NCBI RefSeq assembly: GCF_045062745.1
Contig: NZ_JBJGED010000039.1
Coordinates: 1 to 64,000 of the forward strand
Origin: Paenibacillus_AA sp045062745
GTDB lineage: Bacteria; Bacillota; Bacilli; Paenibacillales; NBRC-103111
Direction of reading: 5' to 3'
DNA length: 64,000 nucleotides
Below are positions 27,447 to 35,294 of the stretch, one piece after another (positions within the stretch are counted from its first letter, which is position 1; every line of letters starts with the position of its first letter). Below the pieces are notes generated by a model. It was not told the DNA's origin. It did not search any database and was given only the letters and a program-made list of their open reading frames with translations. The position numbers and the translations under genes were made by a program.

Positions 27447-28024
27447 AGTTTTTTCGAAAAAAACGCGTTTTTGCTCTATTGTTGTTCTTGTTCGTCGTGT
27501 TCCTGTTCTACAATACGAGACTGCTCGGCACATGGATGTATCCGATCAAGTACGAGAAGGATATCCGGGTCAGCGCCACGAACTACAACGTGGATCCGTT
27601 CCTGATCGCCGCGATTATCCGGGTCGAGACGAATTTCAACCCGGAGAAGACGTCCCGCAAGGGCGCGATCGGCCTCATGCAGCTCATGCCGGATACGGCG
27701 CAATGGATCGTGGAGAAGGCCGATTACGCGGACAAAACGGTGCATTCGCTAGAGCGGCCGGACGTGAACATCGAGGTGGGGGCCTGGTACTTGAACTCGC
27801 TGTACCAGCAGTTCGATTCGAACCGGATCGCGGTGCTCGCGGCTTACAATGCCGGACCCGGCAATGCGAGGAAGTGGCTGTCGAGCGGAATCTGGGACGG
27901 GACGCTCAAAAATATCGATAAAATCCCGTTCGGGGAAACCCGCCATTACATTCAGCGGGTGATGTATTATTATAATAAATACGTGAAATTGTACGATGAG
28001 GAACTGGGGCCCCGCACTACGTAA
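27443..28024 (+). CDS. membrane-anchored lytic transglycosylase (SLT domain)
   Basis: 193 residues from the ATG at 27443. A basic N-terminus and one signal anchor (about 8-26) precede an SLT domain with catalytic Glu in IIRVETNFNP, GLMQLMPDTA, and AAYNAGPGNARKW. Cleaves peptidoglycan between MurNAc and GlcNAc at the outer face of the membrane. Translationally coupled to coaE, as in several Bacillales. Confidence 0.92.
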   Translation: MKFFRKKRVFALLLFLFVVFLFYNTRLLGTWMYPIKYEKDIRVSATNYNVDPFLIAAIIRVETNFNPEKTSRKGAIGLMQLMPDTAQWIVEKADYADKTVHSLERPDVNIEVGAWYLNSLYQQFDSNRIAVLAAYNAGPGNARKWLSSGIWDGTLKNIDKIPFGETRHYIQRVMYYYNKYVKLYDEELGPRTT

Positions 28025-28039
28025 GCCCGTGCAAAAGCA

Positions 28040-28070
28040 ACGGCCCCTCTCCCGAAGGATGAAGGGCCGT
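28040..28070. terminator. hairpin between convergent transglycosylase and SASP genes
   Basis: ACGGCCC pairs with GGGCCGT. T-rich stretches lie on both sides (GCTTTTGC on the minus strand), so it can serve both convergent genes. Confidence 0.6.
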
Positions 28071-28096
28071 CTCGCGTTTCTCTTGTAGGGAACGGA

Positions 28097-28321
28097 TTAT
28101 CTCAGTTGTTGACCTGCCAGTTGTTGCTCGCCGATCTGTACGAGGCGGCGCGTTACGTTACCGCCGATGGATCCGGCGTCGCGAGTAGCCATGTTGCCAT
28201 AGTACCCGTCTGTCGACATGGAAATGCCAAGCTCTTGCGCGACTTCAAATTTCAGCTGGTCCAACGCTTGGTTCGCTTGGGGAACTACAAGTTGGTTGGA
28301 GCGAGATCCTTGTCCTGCCAT
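28097..28321 (-). CDS. small acid-soluble spore protein, alpha/beta type
   Basis: 74 residues from the ATG at 28321, which follows a strong AAGGAGGTG. Contains the SASP signatures KFEVAQELGI and GNVTRRLVQIGEQQL, plus the GPR protease-cleavage-type segment around FEVAQELG. Coats and protects spore DNA. Direct evidence that the organism sporulates. Convergent with the transglycosylase gene. Confidence 0.95.
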   Translation of the reverse strand: MAGQGSRSNQLVVPQANQALDQLKFEVAQELGISMSTDGYYGNMATRDAGSIGGNVTRRLVQIGEQQLAGQQLR

Positions 28322-28431
28322 GTTGTTCACCTCCTTGTCGTTGGTAATCCTATTATGCGACGGTTGAAATAGGTTCATGCTATCAAAACAATGGAAATCA
28401 CGGTCAGCCGGAAGACGAAGGAGGAACGCCG

Positions 28432-28905
28432 ATGAAGTGTCCGTACTGCGATTATGCCGGCACCAAAGTGCTGGATTCCAGGCCCGCGAACGAGAATCGG
28501 TCGATTCGCAGACGCCGGGAGTGCGACAAGTGCCAGAGAAGATTCACGACATTCGAGATGATCGAAGAGACTCCACTGATCGTCATCAAGAAAGATGGGA
28601 GCCGGGAGGAATTCAGCCGGGATAAAATGCTGCGGGGCCTCATCCGCGCCTGCGAGAAGCGGCCGGTGTCGATGGAGCAGCTGGAATTCATCGTTGCGGA
28701 AGTAGAGAAGGAGCTGCGCAGCCATGCCCACGCCGAGGTGGCCAGCAGGGAGATCGGCGAGCTCGTCATGGAGCAGCTGCACCCTGTCGACGAAGTCGCC
28801 TTCGTACGGTTCGCCTCCGTCTATCGGCAGTTCAAGGATATCAATATGTTCATGAAAGAACTGACGCAATTGCTGGGCAAGCAGGATCCGAATCCTTCCA
28901 AGTAG
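28432..28905 (+). CDS. nrdR: transcriptional repressor NrdR
   Basis: 157 residues. N-terminal zinc ribbon (CPYC...CDKC) and an ATP-cone domain (VIKKDGSREEFSRDKMLRGL). Represses ribonucleotide reductase genes in response to ATP/dATP. Start ATG after GAAGGAGG. In Bacillus the homologue ytcG is in the same polA-coaE neighbourhood. Confidence 0.95.
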   Translation: MKCPYCDYAGTKVLDSRPANENRSIRRRRECDKCQRRFTTFEMIEETPLIVIKKDGSREEFSRDKMLRGLIRACEKRPVSMEQLEFIVAEVEKELRSHAHAEVASREIGELVMEQLHPVDEVAFVRFASVYRQFKDINMFMKELTQLLGKQDPNPSK

Positions 28906-28958
28906 CCAAGCGGGCCGAATACGTGGAAATCGGAGTACTTGCTCGCGTCCTCTACGTG

Positions 28959-28990
28959 CCTAACCCTTCCGGACATCCGGAAGGGTTAGG
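28959..28990. terminator. perfect hairpin after nrdR
   Basis: CCTAACCCTTCCGG and CCGGAAGGGTTAGG are perfect inverted copies (14 bp) around ACAT. No T tract follows on either strand, but the position between nrdR and a convergent small gene suits a bidirectional terminator. Confidence 0.65.
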
Positions 28991-29014
28991 GACCGTTATG
29001 TCGGGAGCAGGCGG

Positions 29015-29191
29015 TTATTGCGGGCGGTTGATGCCGAGGAGCAGAACGGGCGGGATGTGCTCGAGCATACCGTCCTCATCCCCTTCATAGGTCGGGTCAT
29101 TGTGCATGATGGCCGCCGCTTCGCCTTCCGTCAGATGACGGGTATTCCCGGTGTACTTCGGCTCCATCGCACGAATCGTTTCGCGATCCAT
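29015..29191 (-). CDS. 58-residue protein of unknown function
   Basis: Starts MDRETIRAMEPKYTGNTRHL and ends GINRPQ. The ribosome site AAGGAGGTGG is 7 bases from the ATG, among the strongest in the window, which makes this small gene credible. The product is acidic, with no membrane helix, no Cys and a short hydrophobic segment near the end (PPVLLLG). I do not recognise a family. Convergent with nrdR and divergent from the metallochaperone gene. Confidence 0.7.
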   Translation of the reverse strand: MDRETIRAMEPKYTGNTRHLTEGEAAAIMHNDPTYEGDEDGMLEHIPPVLLLGINRPQ

Positions 29192-29275
29192 GGAACGCCA
29201 CCTCCTTCGAGGTTAGAGTCCCCGCATGATCCGGATGGAAATTCCGAATATTATTGGAGGAGTGGAGTCTACACT

Positions 29276-30361
29276 ATGAGTAAGACTGAGTACGAGAAGA
29301 ACGCCGGGCGCGAGCGCGTCATCCCGGTGTATGTGCTGGCCGGGTTTCTCGGCAGCGGCAAAACGACGTTGCTCGCCCGGCTGCTCCAGCAGGCCGAAGC
29401 GGAGGGACTTAAAGCGGCCGTCGTCATGAATGAAATCGGAGACGTGAATCTCGACGGGCTGGAGGTGGGAGAAGGCGTCGCGATGGCCGAAATGCTGAGC
29501 GGCTGCATCTGCTGCACAGTGCGGGGAGACTTGGGTGTGGAGATTATGCGGCTGGTGAATGAGCATCGGCCGGATGTGGTGTATGTGGAGTGCACCGGCG
29601 CGGCGAATCCGCTGGAGCTGCTCGACGGCGTGACGGAAGCCTCGCTTTTGCTTCGCGCGGAACTGAAGGGCATCGTCACGGTCATGGATGCGGCGCAGCT
29701 GCTGGCCGCTCACGAGAAGGGCAAAGGCCAAACGTATCGGCTCATGAAGGACCAGCTGCGCGCCGCCTCGCTCATCGTGCTGAACAAAATCGATCTCATC
29801 TCCGAAGAGGAGCGGATCGCCTGCCATGTCCTGATCGAAGAATGGAACGGGCATGCTCGGGTGCTGGATACGGTGCGCTGCGAGTTCGACCTGAGCTTGG
29901 TCTCAAGCCTTAACGAGCCGATAGCAATGGGTCCCGAGGCCGAACATGACCAGCAAGGCCACGACCACGATCACCACGATCATCAATGTCACGACCACGA
30001 TAATCATGATCACCAAGGTCACGATCTCGACCAGTCTCACGACCGTTCTCACCGCCATGCTCATCATTCTCACGATCATGTCATGGTCTATACGCATTAT
30101 ATGGACGGTCCAGTGGACAGCGAACGGTTCGAGCAATTCATGAACGAGCTGCCCAATGAAATATACCGGGCCAAAGGCATCCTGACGTTCACGGATACCT
30201 CTTCCCGGTTCATGTTCCAATATGCGTACCGCCAGCTCGATTGCATGCGGATTACTCCTCAGCGCGAGGTGCCGGACGTAGCCGTCTTCATCGGCGAGCA
30301 CTTCGACCGTGAAGAGCTGCGGCGCCGACTCGAGGAGCTGGAGGCCCATTCCGCAGTCTAG
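29276..30361 (+). CDS. G3E GTPase, CobW/YciC-type metallochaperone
   Basis: 361 residues from the ATG at 29276, after GGAGGAGTGGAG. Walker A GFLGSGKTT, the metal-binding GCICCTVRGD motif (CxCC), and LNKIDLI for guanine specificity. A His/Asp-rich segment (about residues 222-265) lies before the C-terminal CobW domain and could store zinc or another transition metal. Such proteins deliver metal to client enzymes, often under Zur control, but I found no Zur-type palindrome upstream. The 3' end overlaps the comQ-like gene by 4 bp, convergent. Confidence 0.88.
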   Translation: MSKTEYEKNAGRERVIPVYVLAGFLGSGKTTLLARLLQQAEAEGLKAAVVMNEIGDVNLDGLEVGEGVAMAEMLSGCICCTVRGDLGVEIMRLVNEHRPDVVYVECTGAANPLELLDGVTEASLLLRAELKGIVTVMDAAQLLAAHEKGKGQTYRLMKDQLRAASLIVLNKIDLISEEERIACHVLIEEWNGHARVLDTVRCEFDLSLVSSLNEPIAMGPEAEHDQQGHDHDHHDHQCHDHDNHDHQGHDLDQSHDRSHRHAHHSHDHVMVYTHYMDGPVDSERFEQFMNELPNEIYRAKGILTFTDTSSRFMFQYAYRQLDCMRITPQREVPDVAVFIGEHFDREELRRRLEELEAHSAV

Positions 30362-31290
30362 CCTGCCGCTCCGAGGGTCAGATGGAGGAAATCGGAGCGT
30401 TCGGACGGACCGCGTCCCAACCCTGCCAATAGTTCCTCCGCACGGTCCCTGAACAGCGTCTCGATGACCGCCGCGTATTCCAGACACCCGCTACGTTCGA
30501 TGTGCGTGAGGCATGCGTGCTTGTGAAGCAGGAACTCGTCGCGGGACAGCCGGCCTTCATAATAGGCGAGGAGCGGCTCGAACGCGTCGTCCGCCTCTTC
30601 GGTGAGCAAGAACAGGACGGGCAGCGTTTTTTTCTTGTGCAGCAAATCGTTCTTCAAATCCCAGCGGGTGATGTCGCGGACGTCGTTGCGAATCTGGATA
30701 ATGATGCCGATCGTGAGCGCCAGCTCTTCCATCCGCTTCATCGCGGATGTATCCTCCAGACCGGCCGCCGCGTAGCCGATATAGCAAGCGAGCCGCAGCA
30801 TCGATCCCGACTTGGCGCTGATCATCTCGATATAATCCTGCTCCGTCTCGACGGCATGGCTGATGTCGAGCTGCTGTCCCCGCACGCCCTGTGCGACGAG
30901 CTGGCTCACGACCTGCAGGTCGATATTGGGGGCGGACCCCTGCCCGTTCAGCCGGGCGAGCTCGCCTACGGAGGCGAACACGAGCGAGAGGATGGCGTTC
31001 AAGGCTACGGCGTGTCCGCATTGCAGCCACGGCATCTCGGGATTGTCTCCGTCCTGCAGGTCGTCGACGATATCGAGCGCGAGCAGCAGCATCTCGGTGA
31101 CCGCGGCGGCTTCCTCGATATGCGGATGCGTCCCCCCGAACAGGGTGTGCGTCGCCATCGTCAGCTCCGCCCACGCCGACTGCTCTTCCACCTTCCGCGC
31201 TATGAACCGCTTCAGCAGGCCGTTCAGCTCGCTGTCCGCCATGTACCGGTCCGCCGCCTCATCCAGCAATTGCTTCGTAGCGAGCTTCAC
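30358..31290 (-). CDS. ComQ-like isoprenyl transferase
   Basis: 310 residues from GTG at 31290; the AAAGGGG site lies inside the end of the comA-like gene. Polyprenyl-synthase fold with first Asp-rich motif DDLQD (76-80) and second motif NDVRD (202-206). The changed second motif resembles ComQ, which prenylates the ComX quorum-sensing peptide; ordinary prenyl synthases have DDxxD in both places. Only 4 bp separate it from the comA-like regulator. No comX-like reading frame is evident next to it, so peptide modification is an inference; a role in isoprenoid synthesis is the alternative. Confidence 0.75.
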   Translation of the reverse strand: MKLATKQLLDEAADRYMADSELNGLLKRFIARKVEEQSAWAELTMATHTLFGGTHPHIEEAAAVTEMLLLALDIVDDLQDGDNPEMPWLQCGHAVALNAILSLVFASVGELARLNGQGSAPNIDLQVVSQLVAQGVRGQQLDISHAVETEQDYIEMISAKSGSMLRLACYIGYAAAGLEDTSAMKRMEELALTIGIIIQIRNDVRDITRWDLKNDLLHKKKTLPVLFLLTEEADDAFEPLLAYYEGRLSRDEFLLHKHACLTHIERSGCLEYAAVIETLFRDRAEELLAGLGRGPSERSDFLHLTLGAAG

Positions 31291-31294
31291 GGCT

Positions 31295-31945
31295 CTAGTC
31301 CCCTTTCAAGGCAAGCTCGTAATAGTCGCTCTGGAGGAATTTCTCGATCGCTTGCGAACGGGTCTGTACGCTGAGCTTGCTATAGATCTTCTTCAAATAA
31401 TTGTCCACGGACCGCTTGCTGATATGCATCTGGATGGCGATATGCTCATGGGTCTCGCCCTTGACGAGCATGACCATAATCTTGATCTCGTCCCGGGTCA
31501 GCCCGGCATCGAGGAGCGGCGACTTCGGGACCCTCCGCAGCTCATGATAGAGGGAGAGCGGTACCATGGCGTAATTGTTCATAATGCCTTGGACGTGCTG
31601 GATGATAACGGCGTGATTCGCTCCCTTGGACAGCACTCCGCTCACTTGCAGCTCCAGGAACGGATTCATCAGTTCGGGAATGTCTTTGCCGGTGAATATC
31701 AGAATATGAATGTTGGGGTAGCTCTTCTTGATGGTAGCGACGATCTCTATCGCTTCATGGTCAGGCAGCTGATAGTCCAGGAATATTATATCGGGATTGT
31801 ATCTCGCGATTGCATCCATACAATGCAGGGCGGTACCGATCACTCCGACGACTTCTACGCGTTCGATTCTCGATAGCAGCTGCTCGGTCGCATGGGCAAA
31901 CAGAGGGTGCTCGTCCACTACAAGTACCTTCCAGCTTTTGCTCAC
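31295..31945 (-). CDS. ComA-like response regulator (NarL/LuxR family)
   Basis: 216 residues from GTG at 31945. Receiver domain with acidic D11-E12, phospho-acceptor D57 in IIFLDYQLPD and the conserved Lys in LSKGAN. The C-terminal LuxR helix-turn-helix (about 145-205) includes THEHIAIQMHISKRSVDNYL. Resembles Bacillus ComA in size and in pairing with comQ. No histidine kinase gene is adjacent, so its phosphodonor must be elsewhere. Confidence 0.82.
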   Translation of the reverse strand: MSKSWKVLVVDEHPLFAHATEQLLSRIERVEVVGVIGTALHCMDAIARYNPDIIFLDYQLPDHEAIEIVATIKKSYPNIHILIFTGKDIPELMNPFLELQVSGVLSKGANHAVIIQHVQGIMNNYAMVPLSLYHELRRVPKSPLLDAGLTRDEIKIMVMLVKGETHEHIAIQMHISKRSVDNYLKKIYSKLSVQTRSQAIEKFLQSDYYELALKGD

Positions 31946-32200
31946 GCTGTTGCTTCACCTCTTCGCTCCGGATGGGCTAAATCTTTCCTTATTTTATCAA
32001 ATCAAAAAAAGAAAGTATATTGCTAGAGTCCCTAAACGCCAAATTCTTTTGCATTTTATTGTAGAGCCGATGCAACACGTTGAAAGAAAAGAATGCGAGG
32101 GAATGCAATAGGATTGTGCTGAGATTCAGGGAAAGTTTGACTATCATATTAGGTATAAGGTTGGGAAGATATTACATAAAATGGAAGGGATCATGCTGCC

Positions 32201-32362
32201 ATGCATAAGCTTAGCGACGCTCATCTGATCGACGTTTACTTGCAGGCTGTTGAAATGAAATTGGAACGCGCGTTCATCTCGATGCTCTATTCCGAAATTC
32301 AGAAGCGCAAGCTCGTCGTGCCCTCGCGCGGCTCGGCGCCTGAGAGCTCGCTCACGGGTTAA
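32201..32362 (+). CDS. sda: sporulation checkpoint protein Sda
   Basis: 53 residues, too short for most gene finders: MHKLSDAHLIDVYLQAVEMK, then a second helix with FISMLYSEIQKRKL. This closely follows the helical-hairpin pattern of Bacillus Sda (KLSDELLIESYFKATEM in that protein), which blocks the sporulation kinases KinA and KinB when replication is disturbed. A GGAAGGGA ribosome site is upstream. I found no clear DnaA box before it. The C-terminal tail is longer than in Bacillus. A KinB-like kinase, a possible target, lies 6.7 kb away. Confidence 0.85.
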   Translation: MHKLSDAHLIDVYLQAVEMKLERAFISMLYSEIQKRKLVVPSRGSAPESSLTG

Positions 32363-32374
32363 CCCCGCAAGGAA

Positions 32375-32397
32375 AAACCCGCCAATGGACGGGTTTG
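32375..32397. terminator. bidirectional terminator between sda and the LSm-like gene
   Basis: AAACCCG pairs with CGGGTTT, with CC/GG inside. The minus strand runs into TTTTTCC and the plus strand ends in GTTT, so it can end both convergent genes. Confidence 0.65.
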
Positions 32398-32422
32398 CCG
32401 ATATCTAAGCTTTTCTAGTTTC

Positions 32423-33088
32423 TTAGGGAACGTGAACGGTTTTGACGTGCTCCATATGCAGGAAGATCGTCTTGCCGTCGGCGGTTATGAGCTCCAGCAT
32501 GTTGTTCTGGACGCTTCTTAGCAGACCGATTTTGTTCGGATTCTCTCCCAGGTCGAGGATGACGAATTCGCCTTCCAGCTTCTTCAGCTGCTGATCGAAC
32601 GTTCGGGCGAGCGACAGGGAGCTGGGATTCAGCGGGAACCGGTCCTGCTTCAGCGAATAGGGCGTCACGTTCGGCGAGTAGGGGATCAAATATTTCAAAT
32701 GATGCATGGAAATGAAAACCGAACGGAACACCGGGGAATAGAACACGAAGAAATCGTTCATAATGCTCGTCAAGTATCCGTGAATGGACTGGTTGCCCGT
32801 AATATACAGCTCCGTGAATATCCCTTTGGCATTCATCAGCACTTTGCGGTACGAGATGTCGGTCTGACTCTCGAAGGGCGGCTCCGGCGGCTCGGACAGA
32901 CTCGTGTCGATGGGCTGGCAGAGAGACATGCACTGAAGATGAATAATAGGCAAGTACAAGAACTGCATTCCGTTATGGACCACGGCTATGTCGCTGCCGA
33001 GATCGATCAGGTACCCCCGAACCGGCATTTTCCTCCCCGTAATTTCCATTTCAATCTGCTTTCCAATAAACGCACGCATGGTGTTCAT
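32423..33088 (-). CDS. protein with three LSm-like modules, DUF2642/CotB-related
   Basis: 221 residues, start after AAGGAGGTG. Three similar beta-rich segments are visible: residues about 5-55 (GKQIEMEITGRKMPVRGYLI), about 82-138 (GIFTELYITGNQSIHGYLTS), and about 170-218 (LEGEFVILDLGENPNKIGLL). Each ends with a HLK/HVK-type strand like the repeats of CotB. It is the last gene of a minus-strand group that begins with the cotB-like gene, so a spore-coat role is plausible. Function is otherwise unknown. Confidence 0.7.
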   Translation of the reverse strand: MNTMRAFIGKQIEMEITGRKMPVRGYLIDLGSDIAVVHNGMQFLYLPIIHLQCMSLCQPIDTSLSEPPEPPFESQTDISYRKVLMNAKGIFTELYITGNQSIHGYLTSIMNDFFVFYSPVFRSVFISMHHLKYLIPYSPNVTPYSLKQDRFPLNPSSLSLARTFDQQLKKLEGEFVILDLGENPNKIGLLRSVQNNMLELITADGKTIFLHMEHVKTVHVP

Positions 33089-33124
33089 AGTACACCTCCT
33101 TCACTTCACTTTTTGCGAGTATCG

Positions 33125-34513
33125 TTACCCAGTCAGCCACCGCGCCCCGGCATACAAGCCGAGCAGACTGATTGCTAGACTGATAGGAACGACGACGCAC
33201 ATAACCCACACGGCCCGCTTCCAAGAGAGCTCCACATGGTGCTTGCGCAGTAGGAACAGCCATAGCATCAAGCCGACCGAGCCGAACGGTGTCAGGAGGG
33301 CGCCGATCTCCATTCCAAGCGCATTCGCCAAATAAGCCAGCTGCAGCGTACCCGGATCCAGGCCCAACTCGGATAAGGATAAGGCGCTGAGCATCCCGGC
33401 AGGCAAGTGGTTCAACAGACCCGACATCAGCATCGCCGAGAAGCCTGCCAACATGACCGTCTGCAGCCCTCCGGCCTCCAGATATGGCTTCAGCGCCTGC
33501 ATCGGCAGGCCGGTTATGTCGGAGCGGTGAACCGAATCGACGACCATATATAGACTGACCGCAAAAACGAACATCGACCAAGGGGTTTTCCTCAACAGGT
33601 CTGTCGGCCCGACACCGACTCGGATCCACCGGATGGCGAGCAGAGAGACCGCCCCTGCTGCCGCGATCCATTCCGGCGGAATGCCGATCCGGGCGCCTGC
33701 ATAATAACCGATCCTTACCAAGACTACGATGGCGAGAGCGGCGCGGAACAAGCTCCAATCGATGGAAGCGGCTGGCGGCGAGTTCCCCTTGTGAATCCAA
33801 CGGTCGATTGTTTTCGGATTGTAGTAGGCACGAGGAATGTGGTCCGGGAATACCGGAGTATCCGGCGGCAGGAACAAAGTGATACGCCGCGGGATAGCAT
33901 GTCGGAAGAGCAGGAACAGCAACATCGCCATGGCGCCGATTCCGAGCAAGGCCGGGAGCAGCATCTGCGCCGCGTACGTATTCAGATTCATCCCGATGAT
34001 GCGGAGCCCGATCAGGGTGGCGAGGTTGCCGACTCCGATCGGAACGCTGGACGCGATCGCGACCAGGGCGCCGGAGATCAGATACGGGAATTTCTGGCGG
34101 TTCTGAAGATTCAGCAGCGTCCCGATCCGGATGATGATCGGTGTCGTGATCAGAATGCTGCCCTCGCTGTTCAGGCACAACGTCATCAGACAACAGAGCA
34201 GGCCGATCAGCCAGTACAGCCGAATGCCGGAGCCCTGCGCCCGGCGGATGACATTGTAAGCCGTCCACCGAAAAAATCCGATGCTGTCGAGCACGAGGGC
34301 CATCATGATCGTACATAGCAATGTCAATGCGGCACTGCCGGCGATCGACAAGCTCGGGGACAGGCCCGGCCGGGGGAGCGCCCCTAATGCGAGCAACAGC
34401 CCCGCGCCTGCGGCGGTTGGGATGGCGGGATTCCAACCGCCCGGGCGCCCGATTAGAAAAAGAACCGTCACACTTAAGACGGTCAGGGTAGCGCATAACG
34501 CGAGGTCAGGCAT
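33125..34513 (-). CDS. ArsB/NhaD-superfamily anion permease
   Basis: 462 residues with about 11 hydrophobic helices and no soluble domain. Motifs such as LCLNSEGSILITTPII and VPIGVGNLATLIGLRIIG resemble the ion-transporter superfamily (ArsB, Na+/dicarboxylate carriers), where paired hairpin loops form the transport site. No arsR or arsC gene is near, and the neighbours are coat genes, so arsenite export is not the obvious role. A 46-residue reading frame overlaps its start by 8 bp, and the LSm-like gene follows after 36 bp. Confidence 0.72.
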   Translation of the reverse strand: MPDLALCATLTVLSVTVLFLIGRPGGWNPAIPTAAGAGLLLALGALPRPGLSPSLSIAGSAALTLLCTIMMALVLDSIGFFRWTAYNVIRRAQGSGIRLYWLIGLLCCLMTLCLNSEGSILITTPIIIRIGTLLNLQNRQKFPYLISGALVAIASSVPIGVGNLATLIGLRIIGMNLNTYAAQMLLPALLGIGAMAMLLFLLFRHAIPRRITLFLPPDTPVFPDHIPRAYYNPKTIDRWIHKGNSPPAASIDWSLFRAALAIVVLVRIGYYAGARIGIPPEWIAAAGAVSLLAIRWIRVGVGPTDLLRKTPWSMFVFAVSLYMVVDSVHRSDITGLPMQALKPYLEAGGLQTVMLAGFSAMLMSGLLNHLPAGMLSALSLSELGLDPGTLQLAYLANALGMEIGALLTPFGSVGLMLWLFLLRKHHVELSWKRAVWVMCVVVPISLAISLLGLYAGARWLTG

Positions 34514-34646
34514 GCGGGCTCGCCTCAGTCCCGCAGGGGGGATCTGTCGAATCGATCGGGTCGGGAACGTAACCTACTGTCAGTGGATCGTTCGGGTTAC
34601 AAATAAAGTAGAGTGCGATGCCTGCCGTCAGGAGTAGGATGAGCAT
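34506..34646 (-). CDS. 46-residue membrane peptide, unknown
   Basis: Starts MLILLLTAGIALYFICNPND: one hydrophobic helix followed by a Pro/Asp/Thr-rich tail ending SPHA. The AAGGGGGG ribosome site is about ten bases from the ATG. It begins 42 bp after the cotB-like stop, and its stop overlaps the start of the ArsB-like gene by 8 bp, so the two are probably translationally coupled. It might be a small subunit of the permease. No family recognised. Confidence 0.5.
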   Translation of the reverse strand: MLILLLTAGIALYFICNPNDPLTVGYVPDPIDSTDPPCGTEASPHA

Positions 34647-34688
34647 GAACGAGGTTGCCCCCCTTACGCGGAGATAAGAGGCCGTACG

Positions 34689-35294
34689 TTAGTATCTCTT
34701 TTTGTTGCTCTTGCTGCTCTTGCCCTTATTGCTCTTGCCGCTTTTGTTGCTCTTGCCGCTTTTGTTGCTCTTGCCGCTTTTGTTGCTCTTGTTGCTCTTG
34801 TTGCTCTTGTTGCTCTTGTTGCCATCGCTTTTGTTGTCGCCGCCGCTTTTATTGCTGTTGCTCTTGTCCTTGTTTTTGTTTTGCTTGAGCAGGATGCTTA
34901 CGCTCTTGATATGGAACACCGGAATACGGATCAATTCCCTTTGGTGCACGAGCAGCAAGTGGTCTTGCGTCCCTTCGGCCACAAAGCCTTCGATTTTCTC
35001 CGGACCGTTGCGGTTGATTTGGACGAACTGGTGCTTCAGGCCTTGCAGCAGGGAAGTGAAATTGCCCGCTTTGGTGTGGCGCGGAGGAGTTCCGTAGTTG
35101 TTGCTCGTATTGCCGGTGTTCTCGCTGATGCTCTTCACATGGCTGCCGTTCACATATACGATGCTATCGGACGTATGCAGAATCATGTGGTCCGATTGGA
35201 CGGAGAGCAGACGGCCTTGAATGGAATCGGGACCGGCTCGGTTGACCTTCACTTCTTTGCCTATCAGATTGTTCAATTGACCTTGATACGCCAT
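34689..35294 (-). CDS. cotB: spore coat protein CotB homologue
   Basis: 201 residues. Two LSm-like repeats match Bacillus CotB: VKVNRAGPDSIQGRLLSVQS...HVKSISE and VQINRNGPEKIEGFV...FHIKSVSI. The C-terminal 65 residues are Ser/Lys/Asn repeats (NKS, GKS units), matching the Ser/Lys-rich tail of CotB that is phosphorylated by the CotH kinase; a CotH gene lies 0.9 kb away. Expected on the outer spore coat. The tail is shorter and richer in Asn than in Bacillus subtilis. The repeats are drawn from few codons (AGC, AAG and AAC types). Confidence 0.85.
   Translation of the reverse strand: MAYQGQLNNLIGKEVKVNRAGPDSIQGRLLSVQSDHMILHTSDSIVYVNGSHVKSISENTGNTSNNYGTPPRHTKAGNFTSLLQGLKHQFVQINRNGPEKIEGFVAEGTQDHLLLVHQRELIRIPVFHIKSVSILLKQNKNKDKSNSNKSGGDNKSDGNKSNKSNKSNKSNKSGKSNKSGKSNKSGKSNKGKSSKSNKKRY

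Noticed and set aside
29192..29275. Zur box before the G3E metallochaperone
   Set aside because: No palindrome resembling the Zur consensus; only the ribosome site and a short AT-rich stretch.
31946..32200. DnaA boxes before sda
   Set aside because: I looked for TTATNCACA in both directions and found no match with fewer than three differences.
30358..32200. A ComX pheromone gene beside the comQ-like gene
   Set aside because: No short frame with a ribosome site and a Trp near the C-terminus in the flanks; comQ-like ends inside the convergent metallochaperone gene.
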